Origin: Acidobacteriota bacterium
GTDB taxonomy: Bacteria > Acidobacteriota > Terriglobia > Bryobacterales > Bryobacteraceae
Assembly: GCA_018268715.1 (NCBI GenBank)
Contig: JAFDVZ010000009.1
Coordinates: 62,001 to 126,000, forward strand
Length of the DNA: 64,000 bases
Direction: 5' to 3'
Shown: positions 44,285 to 53,809 of the stretch, in pieces
How the letters are laid out: each line of letters starts with the position of its first letter
Numbering within the stretch: position 1 is the stretch's first letter
Program-made: the position numbers and the translations under genes
Notes under the pieces: model-generated
Database searches by the model: none
What the model was told of the DNA's origin: nothing
The model's input: only the letters and a program-made list of their open reading frames with translations

Positions 44285-44983
44285 ATGGACATTCCAGACG
44301 CGCCGGCGGCGGCGCTTGTGCTGTTCGACATCGACGGGACCTTGATCCGCAAGGCCGGGCCGCATCACCGGCAGGCCCTGGTGGAGGCGGCCCGCCGTGT
44401 TACCGGACTGGACACGACGACCGAGAACATCCCCGTGCAGGGGATGCTGGACCGCGACATCCTGGGCATCATGTTGGCCAATGCGGGCGCTTCGCGGGGC
44501 CTGGTTCGACGCTCGATGGACGCTCTGGTCCGGGAGGCGCAAGAGGTGTACGCCGGCACGTGTCCGGACCTGCGTCGCAGGGTGTGCCCGGGAGCGCGGG
44601 GCCTGTTGTGGCGACTGCACCGCCGGCGGATTCCCGTCGGCCTGGTGACGGGTAACCTCTCGCGCATTGGCTGGAAGAAGATGGAACACGCCGGCCTCCG
44701 CCAGTACTTCCGATTCGGCGCGTTCGCCGAGGAGGCGCGGGATCGCGCCGGACTGGTGCGGGAGGCCATCCGGCGCGCCCGTCGTGAGGGCTGGATCGAT
44801 CGCGCCAGCCGTGTGTCGATGATCGGCGATCATCCCAATGACGTCATGGCGGCCAAGGCCAACGGTGTGCAGTCGGTGGCCGTGGCAACCGGCCTTTCGC
44901 CGCTCGATGAACTGCGCGGGTATGCTCCGGATGTGCTGGTCGAGGATCTGCGCGCCCTCCCGCTGGAGACGCTGGCCGGATGA
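44285..44983 (+). CDS. HAD hydrolase, phosphoglycolate-phosphatase-like
   Basis: The ATG at 44285 lies 5 bp after TGAGG; an earlier ATG at 44270 lacks this. The product has the HAD nucleophile motif LVLFDIDGTLIRKAG, motif II GLVTGNLSRIGWKK and motif IV SMIGDHPNDVMAAKANGVQS. An alpha-helical cap follows motif I. A phosphatase of a small phosphorylated metabolite is likely. Its stop overlaps the methyltransferase start by 4 bp (ATGA), so the two are coupled. Confidence 0.88.
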   Translation: MDIPDAPAAALVLFDIDGTLIRKAGPHHRQALVEAARRVTGLDTTTENIPVQGMLDRDILGIMLANAGASRGLVRRSMDALVREAQEVYAGTCPDLRRRVCPGARGLLWRLHRRRIPVGLVTGNLSRIGWKKMEHAGLRQYFRFGAFAEEARDRAGLVREAIRRARREGWIDRASRVSMIGDHPNDVMAAKANGVQSVAVATGLSPLDELRGYAPDVLVEDLRALPLETLAG

Positions 44984-46395
44984 GCGAGGCGCAGTCGTTT
45001 TCCGTCAAGCGGGCCGAGGTGGAGTTCCACAACTTCGCTTCGCTCGGCGAGCCTGAGCGGGTCATTGCGCACTATGCGGCCGAAAACGTGACCCGTGGGG
45101 CCATCCTGCGCGACCATGCATCGTTTATCGGGCCGCTGTCCCCATTCCTGGAGATTGGGGCAAACGCCGGGCATACCAGCTATATGCTGGCCAACGAATT
45201 CGGAGCCGATGGGTTCGCGCTGGACATCTCCGCCGATGCGCTCAGACACGGGATGGCGCTGCAGGAATTGTGGGGATACCATCGCGCGCCGGTGAGGATG
45301 GCCGGCGATGCGTTGAATCTGCCATTTGCCGATGGGTCGTTGCGATTGGTGGTCGCCTGCCAGATGCTCAGCCAATTCATGGACATTGAGAGCGTATTCG
45401 TGGAGGCGAAGCGCGTGCTCGCGCCCGGGGGCGTGTTTCTCTTCGCCGAAGAACCGCTGCGGAGACGGCTGAGCCTCCGGCTCTATCGTTGTCCTTACTA
45501 CAACACGATGAAGCCTTGGGAGCGACTGCTCCACCGGCATGGGTTGTTGGGATATCTGGTGCGGGACGTGATCGGCGCGCATCAGGAGGAGAGTTTCGGG
45601 ATCCGGCAGAATCATTCGATGGAGCTGGCGGATTGGCACCGCCTAGTGCGGAAGCACTTCGTCGCGCACGAATACGAGGTGTTCGTCCCCGAACGCGGCT
45701 GGGGAGAGCGATGGATGAAGCGGCTGGCGGTGCGGCTGGATCCATACGGTTCTGAGTGGCGCGCGGCGAGGCTAATGGGCGGGACTCTGACTGCGATGTG
45801 CCGCAAGGAGGGTGAGGTTTCCGAACACCCGCGCGAGCCGTTCGAGCGAATGCTGCGGTGTCCGGACTGCCTGGCGACGGTCCGGCGCGAGGCCGACGAT
45901 GCGCTGGCCTGTACGGCGTGCGGATATCGGGCGGCGCTCGACGGCGGCGTGTATAACTTGCTGCGGTCGGCGGACCGGGCGGAACTGTACCCGGGAGACC
46001 GCGACGACATCATCGACTTCTCCCTGGCGGGGCACGAGCGCCGCCTGATCGGACGTTGGCATGAACTGGAAGGGGAGTTCGGGAACCGCTGGCGTTGGAT
46101 CGGACCGCGCGCGGAAGCGGCGCTCAAGCGGGTGAAGGCGGGACCGCAACGACTGCGAATCCGAGGGTCAGTCCCCGAGGGGCGAACACCGATGTCGCTC
46201 ACCGTGGAGGCCAACGGGGCGGTGGTTGGACGGTGGACGCTCGACCGCTCCGGGTTGTTCGTCGTCGAGGCGGATCTGGCCGACGCCGAAGATTATCGAA
46301 TCGCGGTGCTGGCGGGCCCGGAGTGGAGTGCCCCGGGCGATCAGCGTATTATGACCGTGAACCTGAGCATGATCCGTCTGGCCCCTCGCGACTGA
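44980..46395 (+). CDS. SAM methyltransferase with zinc-ribbon and C-terminal beta domain
   Basis: Residues 1-200 form a class I methyltransferase: FLEIGANAGHTSYMLANEFG as the SAM loop, ALDISADALRHG, AGDALNLPFADGSL, and RVLAPGGVFLFAEEPL. At about 288-315 a Trm112-like zinc-ribbon has CPDC and CTAC. The last 110 residues are a beta-rich domain (LRIRGSVPEGRTPMSLTVEA). The arrangement resembles methyltransferases acting on lipids or glycans, but the target is unclear. Coupled to the HAD gene. Confidence 0.8.
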   Translation: MSEAQSFSVKRAEVEFHNFASLGEPERVIAHYAAENVTRGAILRDHASFIGPLSPFLEIGANAGHTSYMLANEFGADGFALDISADALRHGMALQELWGYHRAPVRMAGDALNLPFADGSLRLVVACQMLSQFMDIESVFVEAKRVLAPGGVFLFAEEPLRRRLSLRLYRCPYYNTMKPWERLLHRHGLLGYLVRDVIGAHQEESFGIRQNHSMELADWHRLVRKHFVAHEYEVFVPERGWGERWMKRLAVRLDPYGSEWRAARLMGGTLTAMCRKEGEVSEHPREPFERMLRCPDCLATVRREADDALACTACGYRAALDGGVYNLLRSADRAELYPGDRDDIIDFSLAGHERRLIGRWHELEGEFGNRWRWIGPRAEAALKRVKAGPQRLRIRGSVPEGRTPMSLTVEANGAVVGRWTLDRSGLFVVEADLADAEDYRIAVLAGPEWSAPGDQRIMTVNLSMIRLAPRD

Positions 46396-46425
46396 GGCGC
46401 ATCCGGGAAGCGCATCTTCCAGGGG

Positions 46426-46475
46426 TTGACTTGCTCGGCCAAGCGTGCTAATTCTTTAGCAGATTGCTATAGAAT
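46426..46475 (+). promoter_or_regulatory. promoter and BlaI-type operator candidates
   Basis: TTGACT at 46426-46431 could be a -35. TAGCA-GAT-TGCTA (46457-46469) and GCTAA-TTCT-TTAGC (46447-46460) are overlapping short dyads next to a TAGAAT -10 (46470-46475). They sit just before the BlaI-like start, where BlaI regulators bind. Confidence 0.5.
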
Positions 46476-46479
46476 ACAC

Positions 46480-46884
46480 ATGCCGTTGCGACGAAAGAAG
46501 GAAGTGACCGAGGCGGCGTTCAGCCGCCGGGAGCGGGAGATCATGGACATCCTGTACACGCTCGGGAGCGCCAGCGGGCAGGAGGTGCAGGCGCGGCTTT
46601 CAGGCGAACCGAGCTACTCCACGGTGCGTACGTTGCTGCGCGTGCTCGAAACGAAGGGGCATGTTACGCACACCGCCGAGGATCTGCGGTACGTATATCG
46701 GCCCGCGGCGCCCCGGGACAGCGCACGCCGGTCCGCGCTGAACCGGCTTGTGCACACGTTTTTCGAGGGATCGGCGAAACAGGCGGTGGCGGCATTTCTG
46801 GACCCGGGCGCCTATGAGCTTTCGCGGACGGATCTGGAGGAGTTGTCCGAGATGATCCGCAAAGCGAAGGAGGAGGCGCGATGA
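46480..46884 (+). CDS. BlaI/MecI/CopY-family repressor
   Basis: The ATG at 46480 is 5 bp after TAGAAT, so the transcript is nearly leaderless. The 134-residue product has the BlaI winged helix: FSRREREIMDILYTLGSASG, GEPSYSTVRTLLRVLETKGH and EDLRYVYRPAAPRDSARRSA, then the dimerisation helices (VHTFFEGSAKQAVAAFLDPG). It should repress itself and the coupled M56 gene, and be cleaved or released on signal. Stop overlaps the M56 start by 4 bp (ATGA). Confidence 0.92.
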   Translation: MPLRRKKEVTEAAFSRREREIMDILYTLGSASGQEVQARLSGEPSYSTVRTLLRVLETKGHVTHTAEDLRYVYRPAAPRDSARRSALNRLVHTFFEGSAKQAVAAFLDPGAYELSRTDLEELSEMIRKAKEEAR

Positions 46885-48074
46885 CGTACGATCTGGCGGT
46901 GTTGAAGGCGACGCTCGTGCTGGTGGCGGGCGTTTTGGCGCTGAGGGCGCTTCGCGGCCAACCGGCGGCGGCTCGCGCGGCGGTGTGTTTGCTGAGCCTG
47001 GCGGGCGCCATGGCCGCGGCGGGCTTGTCACTGGCGGGATTGGGAAACGCTCTCCCGGTGGATGGCGCGGCGCTGCGGTTCCTGGCCGAGGCCACCTCAA
47101 CAGGTCGATCGCGAGCAGGCGAGGCGGCGACCCTGCTGACGGCCGCGTGGGCTGCGGGTGCGACCGTGGTGGCGGCTCGCGCCGCAATCGGCTTGTGGAT
47201 GGTGCGGCGCGCGATCGCCGGAGCGTCCGCCGCGCCCTGGTGCTCGGCGTGGCGAGCGCTCGATCCCGCGCTGGAGGTGCGGGTGGCGGATGTGTCCACA
47301 CCGTTGGTTTGCCGCGCTTGGAGTCCCGTATTGCTGGTGCCGAAGACGATGGCGGACTGGCCGGACGGACGCGTGCGGCCGGTCTTACTGCATGAAGCGG
47401 AGCACGTGCGCCGGCGAGATCTGGCGGCGAACCTGATCGCCACGGCGGCGACAGCAACGCTTTGGTTTCACCCGCTGGTGTGGTGGTTCGCGGCGCGTAT
47501 GCGGCGAGAGCAGGAACTGGCTTGTGACGATGCCGTGCTGAACCAGGGCGTGGCGGCGCATTCTTACGCCCAGATGTTGCTTGAAGCGATAGCCGGCGCT
47601 ACGGACCGGCGGATTTTCGGGTGTGCGATGGCAGGGGAGGCTACGATGTTGAAGGATCGGATGAAGCACATATTGGACCCGCGGCTGCCTCGGTTGTTCG
47701 GGCGCGGAGCCGCGATTTCAATGAGCGGTCTGTTTTTGGCAGGCGCGCTCGTGATCGGGATGGCCCGGCCGGCTCTCGGCGAACGGGTCTACAAACTCGG
47801 CAAGGACGTGACCGCGCCGAAGCTGGTCCAAAAAGTGGAGCCAGAGTACACGGAGGCGGCGAAATCGGCAAAGGTCCAGGGCGCCACGGTGCTTCGCGTG
47901 GTGGTCGGGACCGATGGCAAGCCTCACGATGTCCAGGTGGTGAAGTCGCTGGATCCGGGGCTCGACCAGAAGGCGAGACAGGCCGTGGAGCAGTGGCGCT
48001 TCGAGCCCGGCAGGCGGAAGGGCAAGGCCGTTCGCGTGGCTGCGCAAATCGAGGTCAACTTCCGGCTTTTGTAG
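46881..48074 (+). CDS. M56 (BlaR1-like) membrane metallopeptidase with TonB C-terminal domain
   Basis: The 397-residue product has membrane helices near 8-23, 33-52, 85-107 and 277-300. The cytosolic M56 domain holds the zinc motif HEAEH at 171-175 and EQELACDDAVL, as in BlaR1. A TonB-C domain fills residues 318-397 (KVEPEYTEAAKSAKVQGATV, ARQAVEQWRFEPGRRKGK) and lies outside the membrane. Instead of a beta-lactam sensor it has a TonB-like module, common in Acidobacteriota. Probably a signalling protease that frees BlaI-repressed genes, with the TonB-like end contacting outer-membrane proteins. Confidence 0.9.
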   Translation: MTYDLAVLKATLVLVAGVLALRALRGQPAAARAAVCLLSLAGAMAAAGLSLAGLGNALPVDGAALRFLAEATSTGRSRAGEAATLLTAAWAAGATVVAARAAIGLWMVRRAIAGASAAPWCSAWRALDPALEVRVADVSTPLVCRAWSPVLLVPKTMADWPDGRVRPVLLHEAEHVRRRDLAANLIATAATATLWFHPLVWWFAARMRREQELACDDAVLNQGVAAHSYAQMLLEAIAGATDRRIFGCAMAGEATMLKDRMKHILDPRLPRLFGRGAAISMSGLFLAGALVIGMARPALGERVYKLGKDVTAPKLVQKVEPEYTEAAKSAKVQGATVLRVVVGTDGKPHDVQVVKSLDPGLDQKARQAVEQWRFEPGRRKGKAVRVAAQIEVNFRLL

Positions 48075-48080
48075 CGCGGT

Positions 48081-50288
48081 TCAGCGGGTGAGTTTGAAGG
48101 CCGCTTGAAGTCCAAGGGCCGAGTCCGGCGCGACCCAGACGTGGAAGTCGCCGGGCTCGGCGGCCAGTTGCATCTTGCTGTTATAGAAAGCAAGGTCGGA
48201 CGCCTTCAACGTGAACTCGACGGTCTGCTTCTCGCCCGCGCGCAGGTGAACGCGCCGGAAGGCCCGGAGTTCCCGCACAGGGCGGGTGATGCTGGCCGCG
48301 AGTTGCCGGGTGTAGAGTTGCACGGTCTCAACCGCATCGCGCGAGCCGGTGTTGGAGATGTCGGCCGAGATCGTCAGCGATCCGGCAAGGGACATCGAGG
48401 GCGACGACAAGCGCAGGTTCGCGTATTCGAACGTCGTGTAGGAGAGGCCGAAACCAAACGGGAATTCCGGCGTAAAGTCGACGTCGAGATACTTCGAGGT
48501 GAAGCCGCGCGGATCGAGCGGCGTGCCCATGGGGATGCCGAGTTCCTTTTCCGAAGGCGGGCGTCCGGTGCTCATGTGGGCGTAGTGGATGGGGACCTGG
48601 CCCACCGTGCGCGGGAACGTGATGGGTAGTCTGCCGGAGGGGACGGCGTCTCCAAACAGCACATCGGCGAGGGCGGGGCCTCCCATCGTGCCGGGGTGCC
48701 AGGCATAGAGCACCGCGGAGGACTTCGCGGCGACGGATGGGAAGGTCAGCGGGCGGCCGGCCATGATGACGGCTACGATGGGTTTGCCGGCTTTCGCCAC
48801 TTCCTCGACCAAGGCTTCCTGAGCGCCGGGCAGGTTCAGGAACGCGCGCGAGTGCGCTTCGCCCGACAGAATCTGCTCTTCGCCGAGGAATAGCAGCACG
48901 ACGTCGGAGGCGCGGGCCGCACCCAGCGCCTCGGCAAAACCATCGCGGCTCTGATCGCGGCTCGACTTGAGACCGCGCGCCCAATGGACGCGCCCTTCGC
49001 CCAGGCGGTCGCGCAGGGCGGCCAACGGCGTCCGCACTTCTTTCGGGTCGGCGTCCATCACCCAGGCGCCCATCTGGTCGACGGGGCTGTCGGCGAGCGG
49101 GCCAATCACGGCGATGGTTTTCGTCGTAAGGGGCAGCGTGTTCGAATCGTTCTTCAGCAATACAGCGCTCTGGGCGGCGATGCGGCGTGCAATAGCGGCG
49201 CCTTCGGGGTCCGCCGCGATCGCCAGCCCCGCGGGCTGCCGGTCAAACAGGCCCATTCGCAACTTGAGCCGCAGGATGTTGCGCACCCCGTCGTCAATCC
49301 ACGACATCGGGACCTGGCCGGACGCGATCAGCGCCTTCAGGTGGTCGAAGTAAGTGGTGCTGACCATCTCCATGTCGACGCCTCCGCGAAGGCCCTTGAA
49401 GGCCGCGTCGGCCGGATCCGCGGCGTAGCCGTGAGGGATCATCTCCCGGATGGATTCCCAGTCGCTGACCACCATGCCGTCGTACTTCCACTCTTTTCGG
49501 AGCACCTGGCGCAGCGTGAATTCATTCCCGCTGGTGGGAACGCCGTTCAGGCTGTTGAAGGCGCTCATGAAAGTGGCCACGCCCGCCTGTCGAGCGGCGT
49601 CGAACGGCCGCAGAAAGACGTTTCGGAGCTCGATCTCAGGGATCCACGTGGTGTTGTAGTCCCGGCCGCCTTCGGCCGCGCCATAGCCGACGTAGTGCTT
49701 GGCGCAGGCGGCGATGGAATCGGCCGCGCCGATCGAGCCGCCCTGAAAACCGCGCACCATGGCCGCCCCAAGAATCGAGGTAAGGTACGGATCTTCACCG
49801 AGCGTTTCGGCCACACGCCCCCAACGTGGGTCGCGCGTAATGTCGAGCATGGGAGCGAAGGTCCAGTGAACGCCACTGCGCGCAGCTTCCCGGCCGGCCA
49901 CACGGGCGGCCTGGCGGATCAACTCGGGGTCCCAACTGGCCGCCTGTCCGAGCGGGATGGGGAACACGGTGCGATAACCGTGGATCACATCCCGCCCAAA
50001 GATCAACGGGATGCCCAGGCGGCTCTCCTTCAGCGCGATCCGCTGCGCTTCGACGCGCTCGGCGGGGCCAGCGGCGTTCAGGAACGATCCCCAGCGGCCC
50101 TGACGGATTTCGGCCTTGTTCTTTTCCGATAGGGGCGCCCGCAATTCGGTGGATTGCGACATCTGGCCGAGCTTCTCATCGAGCGTCATGCGCTTCAATA
50201 GGGCCTCCACGCGGGCTTCGGTGGGGTCGGCGGCAAGGGCCTGCATGGCTGAAAGGACGAGGATCGCGACGAAGGATCGAGTGCGCAT
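48081..50288 (-). CDS. bglX: GH3 beta-glucosidase, secreted
   Basis: A signal peptide (MRTRSFVAILVLSAMQALA) leads a 735-residue GH3 enzyme. The (alpha/beta)8 domain holds RIPLIFGRDVIHGYRTVFPI-type region and the nucleophile Asp in YDGMVVSDWESIREMIPHGY. The GH3-C domain has SDVVLLFLGEEQILSGEAHS, with the acid/base region nearby, and a C-terminal FN3-like domain (FGFGLSYTTFEYANLRLSSP). It should release glucose from cello-oligosaccharides outside the cytoplasm. It converges on the M56 gene. Divergent from the TonB receptor by 113 bp. Confidence 0.92.
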   Translation of the reverse strand: MRTRSFVAILVLSAMQALAADPTEARVEALLKRMTLDEKLGQMSQSTELRAPLSEKNKAEIRQGRWGSFLNAAGPAERVEAQRIALKESRLGIPLIFGRDVIHGYRTVFPIPLGQAASWDPELIRQAARVAGREAARSGVHWTFAPMLDITRDPRWGRVAETLGEDPYLTSILGAAMVRGFQGGSIGAADSIAACAKHYVGYGAAEGGRDYNTTWIPEIELRNVFLRPFDAARQAGVATFMSAFNSLNGVPTSGNEFTLRQVLRKEWKYDGMVVSDWESIREMIPHGYAADPADAAFKGLRGGVDMEMVSTTYFDHLKALIASGQVPMSWIDDGVRNILRLKLRMGLFDRQPAGLAIAADPEGAAIARRIAAQSAVLLKNDSNTLPLTTKTIAVIGPLADSPVDQMGAWVMDADPKEVRTPLAALRDRLGEGRVHWARGLKSSRDQSRDGFAEALGAARASDVVLLFLGEEQILSGEAHSRAFLNLPGAQEALVEEVAKAGKPIVAVIMAGRPLTFPSVAAKSSAVLYAWHPGTMGGPALADVLFGDAVPSGRLPITFPRTVGQVPIHYAHMSTGRPPSEKELGIPMGTPLDPRGFTSKYLDVDFTPEFPFGFGLSYTTFEYANLRLSSPSMSLAGSLTISADISNTGSRDAVETVQLYTRQLAASITRPVRELRAFRRVHLRAGEKQTVEFTLKASDLAFYNSKMQLAAEPGDFHVWVAPDSALGLQAAFKLTR

Positions 50289-50401
50289 GTCGCCTTGATT
50301 CTATCGCCGCAGAGCAGGATTCGAGCGAGGGCGGCGCTCCTTACGGCGCGCGGTTTAATAAACTGGAAGCAGCCCGTCTTAGCTTTGGGATTCGGAACAT
50401 C

Positions 50402-53400
50402 ATGCGAAAGTACCTGCTTGTCTTAATTTCGGCCCTGTCCGCCGGCCTCGCGCTTCAGGCTCAAACCACTTTGGGAACCATCACCGGACGCGTGCTCGAT
50501 CCATCGGGCGCGAGCGTCTCCACGGCCAATGTAACGGCCGCTAACAGCGCCACCGGCGTACCCTACAAGACCACCACGAACGCCGCCGGCAACTACGTCT
50601 TGCAGCAGCTCGCAGTGGGCGAATACGAAGTCACGGTGGAGGCGCCGGGCTTCCGCCGTTACGTGCGCAAAGGCGTGCCGCTCGCGGTGGCGCAGACAGT
50701 GACGCTCGACGTTTCACTCGAGGTCGGACAGGTGGATCAGACCGTTGAAGTCACCTCCGCGGTCGGCGAATTGCAGACGTCCACCTCCGATTTGGGCACG
50801 ACCATCGATCGAGGAAAGCTACTCGAACTGCCGCTATTTGTTGGGGGCCGCTCGCGCGATCTGGAAGGGTTCATCTTCCTGGCGCCCGGCGTCACCGGCG
50901 ATACGACGAACACGCAGATCAGCGGATCGCCAAGCCGTTCGAAGGAAGTGTTGGTGGACGGCATCGCCTCCACAGGCATCGAAAGCGGCGGCGTGATCCC
51001 GGGCAACACCAGGCCCTCCGTGGAGACGATTGGGGAGTTTCGTCTGCTGCGAGCCAACTTCAACGCCGAATACGGGCGGACCGGCGGCGGCATTCAGGTC
51101 TTCACCACCCGCTCGGGCACAAACGCCTATCACGGCGCGGGATTCGATTTCCTGCGTAACGACGCGCTTGACGCCCGCGGATTCTTCCTCAGCTCCGTGG
51201 CGGTGAACCGCCAGAATGAGTTCGGCGCTTCCTTCGGCGGACCGCTGACGATTCCGAAGGTGTATGACGGCAAGAACCGGACCTTCTTCTTCGTCGTCTA
51301 TGGCGGGTACCGCTACCGCCAGGGCGCTCCGAACACGCAGGTCAGCCTGATTCCCACCGACTACCGCGCCGGCAATTTCGCCAACGCCGGTGCGACCATC
51401 TACGATCCGGCCACGACCCAGACGGTGAACGGCGCCATCACCCGCACGGCGTTTCCCGGGAACGCGATTCCCACCAGCCGCTTCAGCTCGGTGTCGAAGG
51501 CCGTGCTGGCCGCGCTGCCCACCCCGCTCAACAACTCGCTGTTCAACAACTTTGTCAGCGTGGGCCGGGGCTACGTCAACGAGGATCAGATCAACGTCAA
51601 GATCGACCATAGCTTCAACGACCGGCATCGCCTGAACGGTTACTTCTACAAGGACGTGCTGGAGCAGTTGGATCCCATCGGCGGCGGCTCGGAGCGCACG
51701 GCGATTCCGGGCGGCGGCACGACGTCGGCCACCAATCGGAACCGCAACCACTGGGTGCGCCTGGCGGACGACTACGTCATCTCGCCGGCGGTGTTGAATC
51801 ATATCGGCATCGGCTGGACGCGATTCCTGACCACCATCGATTCGGGCAGCCTGAATCAGGACTGGCCGACCAAGCTGGGACTGGCCGGAGTGAACGCCGC
51901 GGCGAACAATTCCTTCCCCTGCATCCAATTCCCTTCCTCGGGTTATTCGAGCCTGGGCCATCCGAACTGTAACTCCCGCACGCTGCAGACAAACAACGCG
52001 CTGCAGCTCGATGAGAGCCTCAGCCTGGTGCGCGGCTCGCACAGCTTCAAGTTCGGCTATGAGTACCGCTTCATGGAAACCAACGGCATCGACAACTACC
52101 AGGCGGCGGGACTATTCAAATTCAACGCGCTCGAAACGGGGGTGCCGAACCAACCGAAGACCGGCAACGCCATCGCCAGCTTCCTGCTGGGCACCGTGGA
52201 CAGCGGCCAGGAGAAGGTGTTCGCCTATTATCCGCGCAACCGCTACCAATACATGGCGGGCTACGCGCAAGACGACTGGAAGTTCACCCGTAAACTGACG
52301 CTGAATTACGGCCTCCGCTACGACCTGTTCTTCCCCCGTTACGAAAAACTCGACAACCTTTCAACGTTCGACCCGACGATCGCCAATCCGGGCGCGGGTG
52401 GACGTCCGGGTGCGCTCGCCTTCCTGGGCAACGGCACGGGACGCAACGGACGCCGATCCTTCTCCGACACCTACTACAAGACCTTCGCTCCGCGCCTGGG
52501 GCTGGCCTATCAACTGACGCCGAAGACGGTGCTGCGGGCCGGTTATGGCATCTACTACGCCGCGGGCAATAACGTGGCGGGCCTGCGCGATTCCCTCTCT
52601 CAGACCTACGGCTACAGCGCCAACCCTGTGTACACCACGCTCGATCAGGGCGCGACGCCGGCCTTCAACTGGGACTCCGGATTCCCGCAGAACTATCCCA
52701 AGCCTCCGTTCATCGACCCGACTGCGGCCAACGGACAGGACGTGCGCGTGATTGGACGCAACGACGCGCGCGCGCCCTATTTCCAGAACTGGTCGTTCAC
52801 CGTGCAGCGTGAGTTCAAGTCCCGCATGACGCTCGAAATGGCCTACCTGGGCGCGAAGGGAACGCGGCTGGGCAGCGCACTGATGCACATCAACGAGGTC
52901 AACCCTGCCAATCTCGCCCTGGGATCCCTGCTTTCGCAGCAGATCGGTTCGGCGGCGGCCAACGCGGCGGGCATCTATGCCCCGTACTCGGGCTTCAAAG
53001 GCTCCGTGGCGCAGTCGCTGCGCCCGTATCCGCAGTATCTCGACTTATACAACCGATCGAACCCGTCGGGTAATTCGACGTATAACTCGCTGCAAACTCA
53101 GTTCAACATTCGCGCCGCCAAGGGACTGGATGTGCAGGCGTCCTATACCTGGGCGAAGACCATCACGGACTCCAACGTCCTGGCGGGCGGCGGCATTTCC
53201 GGCCAGACCTATTACAACCGCAGCCTGGAAAAGGCGATCGCCGACACCGACATTCCGCAGATTCTGGCGATCGCCTACAGCTACGAGTTGCCGGTGGGTC
53301 CTGGAAAACTGCTGAACGTCCGTGGCCCGGCGGGACACGTCCTGGGCGGCTGGATCCTGACCGGCATCCAGCAGTACTCGGTGGGCGCTCCCATCGTGCT

Positions 53401-53803
53401 GACGGCGAATAACACACTGCCCCTCTTCACGCAGGTGCTGCGGCCGAACGTAGTGGCCGGACAGGTGCGCCAGTTGGGTGGCGGATCGTTCGACCCGGCG
53501 GTGGACAAGTGGATCAACCCGGCGGCCTTCGCCGTCGCGCCGGCGCTGCAGTTCGGCAACTCCGCCCGTTCCTACACCGACCTTCGCGCGCCGAACTTCT
53601 TGAATGAGAACTTCGGCCTGATGAAGCAGGTGAAGATCTGGGAGAAGGTGACCCTGACGTTACGAGGCGAGTTCTTCAACGCCTTTAACCGCGTGGTGTT
53701 CAGCGCGCCGCAGGCCAACGTGAGCAACGCCGCTTTCGGCAAGATCTCGGCGCAGTCGAACAATCCGCGGCAGGGCCAGGTGGCGGTCCGCCTGGAGTTT
53801 TAG
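50402..53803 (+). CDS. TonB-dependent receptor with carboxypeptidase-regulatory-like domain (Oar-like)
   Basis: The 1133-residue product has a signal peptide (MRKYLLVLISALSAGLALQA) and a CarboxypepD_reg domain (LGTITGRVLDPSGASVSTAN, AGNYVLQQLAVGEYEVTVEA). A plug follows (LVDGIASTGIESGGVIPGNT; IGEFRLLRANFNAEYGRTGG), then a 22-strand barrel ending FGKISAQSNNPRQGQVAVRLEF. This giant type is typical of Acidobacteriota and is thought to import glycans or peptides. The next gene starts 6 bp after the stop and is likely co-transcribed. The GH3 glucosidase is divergent, so a glycan substrate is plausible. Confidence 0.92.
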   Translation: MRKYLLVLISALSAGLALQAQTTLGTITGRVLDPSGASVSTANVTAANSATGVPYKTTTNAAGNYVLQQLAVGEYEVTVEAPGFRRYVRKGVPLAVAQTVTLDVSLEVGQVDQTVEVTSAVGELQTSTSDLGTTIDRGKLLELPLFVGGRSRDLEGFIFLAPGVTGDTTNTQISGSPSRSKEVLVDGIASTGIESGGVIPGNTRPSVETIGEFRLLRANFNAEYGRTGGGIQVFTTRSGTNAYHGAGFDFLRNDALDARGFFLSSVAVNRQNEFGASFGGPLTIPKVYDGKNRTFFFVVYGGYRYRQGAPNTQVSLIPTDYRAGNFANAGATIYDPATTQTVNGAITRTAFPGNAIPTSRFSSVSKAVLAALPTPLNNSLFNNFVSVGRGYVNEDQINVKIDHSFNDRHRLNGYFYKDVLEQLDPIGGGSERTAIPGGGTTSATNRNRNHWVRLADDYVISPAVLNHIGIGWTRFLTTIDSGSLNQDWPTKLGLAGVNAAANNSFPCIQFPSSGYSSLGHPNCNSRTLQTNNALQLDESLSLVRGSHSFKFGYEYRFMETNGIDNYQAAGLFKFNALETGVPNQPKTGNAIASFLLGTVDSGQEKVFAYYPRNRYQYMAGYAQDDWKFTRKLTLNYGLRYDLFFPRYEKLDNLSTFDPTIANPGAGGRPGALAFLGNGTGRNGRRSFSDTYYKTFAPRLGLAYQLTPKTVLRAGYGIYYAAGNNVAGLRDSLSQTYGYSANPVYTTLDQGATPAFNWDSGFPQNYPKPPFIDPTAANGQDVRVIGRNDARAPYFQNWSFTVQREFKSRMTLEMAYLGAKGTRLGSALMHINEVNPANLALGSLLSQQIGSAAANAAGIYAPYSGFKGSVAQSLRPYPQYLDLYNRSNPSGNSTYNSLQTQFNIRAAKGLDVQASYTWAKTITDSNVLAGGGISGQTYYNRSLEKAIADTDIPQILAIAYSYELPVGPGKLLNVRGPAGHVLGGWILTGIQQYSVGAPIVLTANNTLPLFTQVLRPNVVAGQVRQLGGGSFDPAVDKWINPAAFAVAPALQFGNSARSYTDLRAPNFLNENFGLMKQVKIWEKVTLTLRGEFFNAFNRVVFSAPQANVSNAAFGKISAQSNNPRQGQVAVRLEF

Positions 53804-53809
53804 AGCGGG

